Shown: positions 7,153 through 10,539 of the stretch, piece by piece
Layout: each line of letters begins with the position of its first letter
Position numbering within the stretch: position 1 is the first letter of the stretch
Origin: Ruminococcaceae bacterium UBA3451
Lineage (GTDB): Bacteria; Bacillota; Clostridia; Oscillospirales; Acutalibacteraceae
DNA: 10,539 nucleotides
Direction: 5' to 3'
Assembly: GCA_002378845.1 (NCBI GenBank)
Contig: DFRY01000043.1
Span: forward strand, 91,703-102,241
Notes under the pieces: generated by a model
Told to the model about the DNA's origin: nothing
The model's database searches: none
The model's input: only the letters and a program-made list of their open reading frames with translations
Program-made: the position numbers and the translations under genes

Positions 7153-8910
7153 ATGAAAATTCTGACAAATCACCTCGGCTACGAATCGCCGGATTACAAA
7201 AAAGCAGTGTACCAGGGCGCGGAAGGCGACAGTGCCGCGCGCTTCGCCCTTCTGGATGAAAGCGGAGCGGAGGTCTTTTCCGGTCAGGCACAGTCTGCCG
7301 GTACCGTAGCACGATGGAATACCGGAAGCTACTGGGTATTGGACTTCTCCCCCGTTGCAAAACCGGGCACTTATGTGATTGAACTGGAAACCTCCCGCGG
7401 TACAGTCCGCTCGTTTCCGTTCGAAATTACGAAACACCTTCAAACCATGCGCATGCTGAACGCCGCAAACTATTACTTCAAAGCACAGCGTTCCAGCGGC
7501 GAATGGCTTGCGGAAGACCGATGCCTGCCCTTTGAGGGCGACCGCGCCGGTGCAAAAGACGTGCACGGCGGCTGGTATGACGCCACCGGCGACTATGGCA
7601 TTCACATGTCGCATTTGTCGCACAGCACCATTCACAACCCGCAGCAGGTCGGTTGGAGCGCATACGTCTTCTTTCAGGCGGCAGACCTGATGGTAGAATC
7701 CAAAAACAGAGAATACTCCATGATGATTCGCCGCATGCTGGACGAAGGAACTTTCGGCGCGGACTTTATCATGCGTATGCATGCGACTTCCGGCACGTTC
7801 CTGCGTTCCATTCAGCGCGGATTCGCACTGGACTGCGTACACGGCACCCGCAATATCGGGTTCGAATACCACGGCTCCAGCGACCAGTTTTCGGAAAAAG
7901 CATCCACTGCGGACGAAGAAACCATTCGGGATGAAAACTATGAAACCAGTTTCCGCTCCGGCGGCGGAATGTGCATTGCCGCGCTTGCGGCCGCTTCGCG
8001 CCACTTCTACCCGGGAACGGATTTTTCCCAGCAGGAATACCTTTCTGCCGCGGCGGAAGCCTGGCATCACCTTTACGCCAACAATGAAAAATATACCAAC
8101 GATGGCCAGTGGAACCTGATTGACGAATACTGCGCCCTGTTCGCCGCGGTCGAGCTGTACCGTGCCACCTATGAGTATGAATACCTGAGCCGCGCGGAAG
8201 AAATGGCAGTCCGTATTCTGGGCAGAATGACTGACCACCGAGATAACATAGCCTGGTTCGAGGTACTGCCCGGCCAGCCGTTCTTCTCTGCGGCGGACGA
8301 AGGACTGCCGATTCTGGCACTTCTTGCCTTCGCACAAATTGCGCCGAATGAGGAATTAAAAGAAAAAGCACGCAGCGCAGCAGAAAAAGCGATGCGCTGG
8401 TGCCTGAATTTGACTGTACAGGGAACAAATCCCTTCGGTTACCCGCGTTACCAGTACCGTGAGGACGACGGCAGTATTGTAACCCGGTTCTTCTTCCGCC
8501 ATGAATCCACCGCAAAGCCGTGGTGGCAGGGCGATAATGCACGGCTTGCTTCTCTTTCTGCCGCGGCACGCGCCGTTGCGGACAGGACTGCCGATTCCGG
8601 CTTCAAAGAGCAGCTGCAGCGGTTCGCACAGGACCAGCTGAACTGGATTCTGGGCTGCAACCCGTTCGACGCCTGCATGATGGAAGGCTACGGCCGCAAC
8701 AACATTCAGTATTTCTTTAACGGACGTTATGACTTCATCAACTGCCCCGGCGGCATTTGCAACGGCATTACCAGCGGGCTGCACGATGAGGAAGGAATTG
8801 ACTTCATCCTGAAACCGACCGATGAAGTAAACGACAATTGGCGCTGGGCGGAACAGTGGATTCCGCACGCTAGCTGGTTCATTCTGGCAAACGCGCTGAA
8901 AAAGCGCTGA
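7153..8910 (+). CDS. Cytoplasmic glycoside hydrolase family 9 enzyme, exo-beta-glucosaminidase or beta-glucosidase-like
   Basis: This 585-residue protein has no signal peptide or membrane segment, so it should act inside the cell on imported saccharides. Residues about 1-92 match the Ig-like N-terminal domain of CelD-type enzymes (TNHLGYESPDYKKAVYQ start, PGTYVIEL). Residues about 95-585 form the GH9 barrel. HGGWYDATGDYG (138-149) holds the catalytic-site aspartates Asp143 and Asp147, and GCNPFDACMMEGYG (501-514) is the conserved GNP region. Glu567 in DNWRWAEQW is the likely acid. Cellulases have DAGD, with aspartates three apart; here they are four apart, as I recall for the intracellular exo-glucosaminidases of Photobacterium and Vibrio (Asp139, Asp143, Glu555). 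The start at 7153 is preferred because AAAGGA (7138-7143) lies 9 bases upstream; the in-frame ATG at 7135 has no such site. A cellodextrin beta-glucosidase is the main alternative. Confidence 0.85.
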   Translation: MKILTNHLGYESPDYKKAVYQGAEGDSAARFALLDESGAEVFSGQAQSAGTVARWNTGSYWVLDFSPVAKPGTYVIELETSRGTVRSFPFEITKHLQTMRMLNAANYYFKAQRSSGEWLAEDRCLPFEGDRAGAKDVHGGWYDATGDYGIHMSHLSHSTIHNPQQVGWSAYVFFQAADLMVESKNREYSMMIRRMLDEGTFGADFIMRMHATSGTFLRSIQRGFALDCVHGTRNIGFEYHGSSDQFSEKASTADEETIRDENYETSFRSGGGMCIAALAAASRHFYPGTDFSQQEYLSAAAEAWHHLYANNEKYTNDGQWNLIDEYCALFAAVELYRATYEYEYLSRAEEMAVRILGRMTDHRDNIAWFEVLPGQPFFSAADEGLPILALLAFAQIAPNEELKEKARSAAEKAMRWCLNLTVQGTNPFGYPRYQYREDDGSIVTRFFFRHESTAKPWWQGDNARLASLSAAARAVADRTADSGFKEQLQRFAQDQLNWILGCNPFDACMMEGYGRNNIQYFFNGRYDFINCPGGICNGITSGLHDEEGIDFILKPTDEVNDNWRWAEQWIPHASWFILANALKKR

Positions 8911-8911
8911 A

Positions 8912-10051
8912 TTACTCCCCAAGCAGGTCTTCAATCCTCTGATTGAAAACCTGTACCGCCGCCCCGATAATCCCCGCGTTTTCGCTGACAGAGGGTTCCA
9001 CCTTCAGCTTTTCCGCAGAAAGCATTGCACCGTCAAGCTGCTGTTGAACCGTTTGAAACAGCTCGCCGCCAAGCGTTTCGGGGATGATTCCGGAAAGCAC
9101 ATAACGGTCAATATCCAGTACATTGGATAAATCATAAAGCAAAAGGCTCAGTTTTGGGGCCAAATATTCACAGATGTCGCGGCGAAGCCCGGACGGAATC
9201 CGGCTGCTTTGCCGCAGGTCGATTTGGAACCGTTCCGCAATTGCGGCCAGGTTCACGGTTTTTTCAAAGTCAGTGCCGGAATTTTCCCGCAGCTTTTCAC
9301 TGGAAAATAAAAACCCGCCGACTTCGCCGGACTTAAAATGATTGCCGCGCCAAAGGTGCCCGTCAATCAGGATGGCACTGCCGCAGCCGGTACCGAGCGA
9401 CAAATACACCAAATCACGGCATTGCCCGGTTTTTCCGCGCAAAAACGCTTCGCCTTCGCAGGCCATGTTCACGTCGTTGTCTAATAGCAGCGGAAATGTG
9501 ACCTCTGAACAAAAGCGGGGAAACAGTTCGGCAAACGGCACCGGTTTACGCACATTCATGGAACTGAGGCGAAGAACTTCCATGGTATTCGGATTTACGG
9601 CAGCCGGGAAACCGATTCCGATACCCAGCACCCGTTCGGGATGCAGCGAAGCGGTCATGGTCCGGATGGTATCGGACACCTCGTGCAGGTCGGTCGTGCT
9701 GGAAATGGGCGCAAGCTCAATGGACTGCTGCGAAGTCACATTGCCGTCCAGATCAACCAAGCCGATATTGGCATACCGGCCCTCAAACACCACGCCCACG
9801 GCCAGAAGGGTCTCGGGACAAAAGCGCAGCATGCGGCCTTTGCGCCCGGCGCCTGCGGAGGGCTGTGTTTCCTCCATCTCGTTTATAATTCCAAGCTCTA
9901 AAAGCCGGTTTACCGACTTAATTGCGGTCGGGAAGCTCATTCCGCTCAGGTTCGCCGCGTCGGTGCGGCTCAACTCCCGCTTGTCCCGGAACAAGTCAAA
10001 AACAAGCTTTCTGTTTTTCACTTTTAAGTAATTCGGAAGATAAGGTTTCAC
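8912..10051 (-). CDS. ROK-family transcriptional repressor (NagC/XylR type)
   Basis: This 379-residue protein has an N-terminal winged helix-turn-helix at about 13-60 (LSRTDAANLSGMSFPTAIKS as the recognition part), a GAGRKGRMLRF wing, and a ROK sugar-binding domain from about residue 83. Asp191-Asn192-Asp193 and the glycine loop LGTGCGS (219-225) are kept. The kinase-type phosphate loop DxGGTK is absent, so catalysis is unlikely. GEVGG (242-246) replaces GEVGH and the CxCGxxGC zinc motif is missing, unlike the kinase at 4721-5671. It starts with GTG (plus-strand CAC at 10049-10051) behind a GAGGAAAGG stretch. It is divergent from the SIS gene and convergent with the hydrolase gene, one base apart. 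It probably represses these genes until a sugar or sugar phosphate binds. Confidence 0.92.
   Translation of the reverse strand: MKPYLPNYLKVKNRKLVFDLFRDKRELSRTDAANLSGMSFPTAIKSVNRLLELGIINEMEETQPSAGAGRKGRMLRFCPETLLAVGVVFEGRYANIGLVDLDGNVTSQQSIELAPISSTTDLHEVSDTIRTMTASLHPERVLGIGIGFPAAVNPNTMEVLRLSSMNVRKPVPFAELFPRFCSEVTFPLLLDNDVNMACEGEAFLRGKTGQCRDLVYLSLGTGCGSAILIDGHLWRGNHFKSGEVGGFLFSSEKLRENSGTDFEKTVNLAAIAERFQIDLRQSSRIPSGLRRDICEYLAPKLSLLLYDLSNVLDIDRYVLSGIIPETLGGELFQTVQQQLDGAMLSAEKLKVEPSVSENAGIIGAAVQVFNQRIEDLLGE
8924..8953 (-). repeat. 13-bp hairpin in the last codons of the repressor gene
   Basis: Arms 8924-8936 and 8941-8953 are inverted copies with one mismatch and a 4-base loop. In minus-strand RNA the mismatch is a U-G pair, so all 13 positions can pair (loop AGAG); in plus-strand RNA it is C-A. 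It sits just inside the convergent gene ends. No U run follows directly on either strand, so it is not a standard terminator, but it may stabilise or slow the repressor transcript. Confidence 0.5.
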
Positions 10052-10071
10052 GTTTGTGTCCGCCTTTCCTC

Positions 10072-10106
10072 AAGTCAATTTCTGCCGGCAAAAGCCGCAT
10101 TGACTT
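10072..10106. repeat. Inverted repeat in the repressor leader, candidate operator
   Basis: AAGTCAAT (10072-10079) and ATTGACTT (10099-10106) are exact 8-bp inverted arms 19 bases apart, with an inner GC-rich stem (GCCGGC/GCCGC with a bulge) around AAAA. The right arm includes the TTGACT proposed as the -35 box of the SIS gene. In the repressor transcript the structure ends only a few bases before the ribosome binding site. It could be a protein-binding site, an RNA structure limiting repressor translation, or both. Confidence 0.5.
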
Positions 10107-10128
10107 TATAAAGTGCCCTCATCATACC
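10100..10128 (+). promoter_or_regulatory. Candidate promoter of the SIS gene
   Basis: TTGACT (10100-10105) matches the -35 consensus at five positions. The matching -10 would be CATACC (10123-10128, 17-base spacing) or TCATAC (10122-10127, 16 bases), both weak. It overlaps the repressor promoter on the other strand, so the two would compete for RNA polymerase. Confidence 0.45.
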
Positions 10129-10149
10129 ACCGAAACCGCAGTACGTCAA
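10121..10149 (-). promoter_or_regulatory. Sigma-A-type promoter of the ROK repressor gene
   Basis: On the minus strand TTGACG (plus 10144-10149) and TATGAT (plus 10121-10126) are exactly 17 bases apart, with five of six bases matching the consensus in each. Transcription would begin near 10114 and give a leader of about 60 bases that contains the 10072-10106 inverted repeat. The -35 box lies inside the palindrome at 10143-10156, which suggests autoregulation. Confidence 0.7.
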
Positions 10150-10156
10150 ATGACGT
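10143..10156. promoter_or_regulatory. Palindrome over the repressor -35 box, probable operator
   Basis: ACGTCA (10143-10148) and TGACGT (10151-10156) are exact inverted arms around AA. The element covers the -35 of the repressor promoter and lies in the expected start or early transcribed region of the SIS gene, 23 bases before its ATG. A dimeric repressor here could block both genes; the ROK repressor itself is the obvious candidate, by inference. Confidence 0.55.
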
Positions 10157-10179
10157 TAATTTAGAAAGGGGAAATTATT

Positions 10180-10539
10180 ATGGCAGAAAAAATGATGCAG
10201 TATTTGGTAGAACAACCCTCCGTCTGGAGCAAAATTGTCACGAACCGAAAAGAACTTTTTCAATCCCTGGCCAATGGAGTCAACAGGAAAAAAATTGATA
10301 AAATTCTTATGGTCGGCTCCGGCAGTTCCTACAATTCCGCGTTGCTGGCCGCTCAGTTTTACGAGGAAGCGCTCGGGCTTCAGGCACAGGCAGTGGTGCC
10401 CACACGCATCGGCGCGCTTCCTAAGCTGCTGAACAGCGATACCACACTGGTTTTCGCTGTGTCCCAGTCGGGCCGCAGTACTTCCACTATTCATGTAATT
10501 GAAACGCTGAAATCCGCCGGATTTTCCATTGTGGGAATC
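10180..10539 (+). CDS. SIS-domain phosphosugar isomerase/deaminase-like protein, N-terminal part (3' truncated by window)
   Basis: The first 120 residues are visible and the frame is open to the window end. The N-terminus MMQYLVEQPSVW resembles the start of the isomerase half of GlmS (MLKEIxEQP). The SIS fold follows, with phosphosugar-binding motifs VGSGSSYNSA (45-54) and SQSGRSTSTI (95-104). Proteins of this type (GlmS-like isomerases, the SIS-type glucosamine-6-phosphate deaminases, AgaS, FrlB) isomerise, deaminate or deglycosylate amino-sugar or Amadori-sugar phosphates in the cytoplasm; the visible part does not separate these. The ATG has AAAGGGG 8 bases upstream. It is divergent from the ROK repressor and shares its control region, so it is likely a repressor target acting after the ROK kinase. 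A glutaminase domain would precede the SIS part in true GlmS and is absent here. Confidence 0.85.
   Translation, partial: MAEKMMQYLVEQPSVWSKIVTNRKELFQSLANGVNRKKIDKILMVGSGSSYNSALLAAQFYEEALGLQAQAVVPTRIGALPKLLNSDTTLVFAVSQSGRSTSTIHVIETLKSAGFSIVGI

Noticed and set aside
6562..8337. Long minus-strand open frame of 591 codons
   Set aside because: It is antisense to the MFS and GH9 genes, both of which show clear family motifs and ribosome binding sites; the translated product has no recognisable domain.
8893..8907. GCGCT/AGCGC hairpin at the end of the hydrolase gene as terminator
   Set aside because: The stem has only five pairs and no T run follows on either strand.
9342..10031. Plus-strand open frame of 229 codons
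   Set aside because: It is antisense to the ROK repressor; it has low-complexity Arg/Ser-rich composition and no recognisable motif.

Overview
The window looks like a carbohydrate-utilisation island of a Clostridia-type Firmicute. The taxonomic guess rests on a YesM/YesN-style two-component pair, a lipoprotein solute-binding protein with a Ser/Ala/Thr-rich linker, AGGAGG-like ribosome binding sites at nearly every gene, sigma-A-like promoters, AT-rich spacers and coding DNA of moderate GC. An Oscillospiraceae-like bacterium would fit, but this is inference and no marker gene is present. No tRNA, rRNA, CRISPR array, insertion sequence or phage gene was seen.

Left part (1-4665): the 3' end of a YesM-type sensor histidine kinase, a good promoter, and a CUT1-type sugar ABC importer (lipoprotein binding protein, then two permeases) without an ATPase gene. 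A strong intrinsic terminator lies between the binding-protein gene and the permease genes. The importer is followed by a YesN-type response regulator with an AraC-type output domain, whose best start is a GTG.

Middle (4721-8910): a zinc-motif-bearing ROK sugar kinase, a 281-nt AT-rich regulatory gap with two inverted repeats, a LacY/HcaT-like MFS permease, and a glycoside hydrolase family 9 enzyme without a signal peptide. In the hydrolase the two catalytic-site aspartates are four residues apart (DATGD), as I recall for the exo-beta-glucosaminidase branch of GH9, rather than three apart as in the DAGD of cellulases.

Right part (8912-10539): a ROK-family repressor on the minus strand, convergent with the hydrolase gene (one base between stop codons) and divergent from a SIS-domain phosphosugar isomerase/deaminase gene cut by the window end. 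The 128-nt divergent region holds overlapping promoters and two inverted repeats.

Working model (inference): oligosaccharides enter through the ABC importer and/or the MFS permease, are trimmed in the cytoplasm by the GH9 enzyme, phosphorylated by the ROK kinase and passed to glycolysis by the SIS enzyme. The two-component system senses substrate outside the cell and the ROK repressor senses an intracellular sugar. If the GH9 enzyme is a glucosaminidase, the substrate would be a glucosamine-containing oligosaccharide; if a beta-glucosidase, a cellodextrin.
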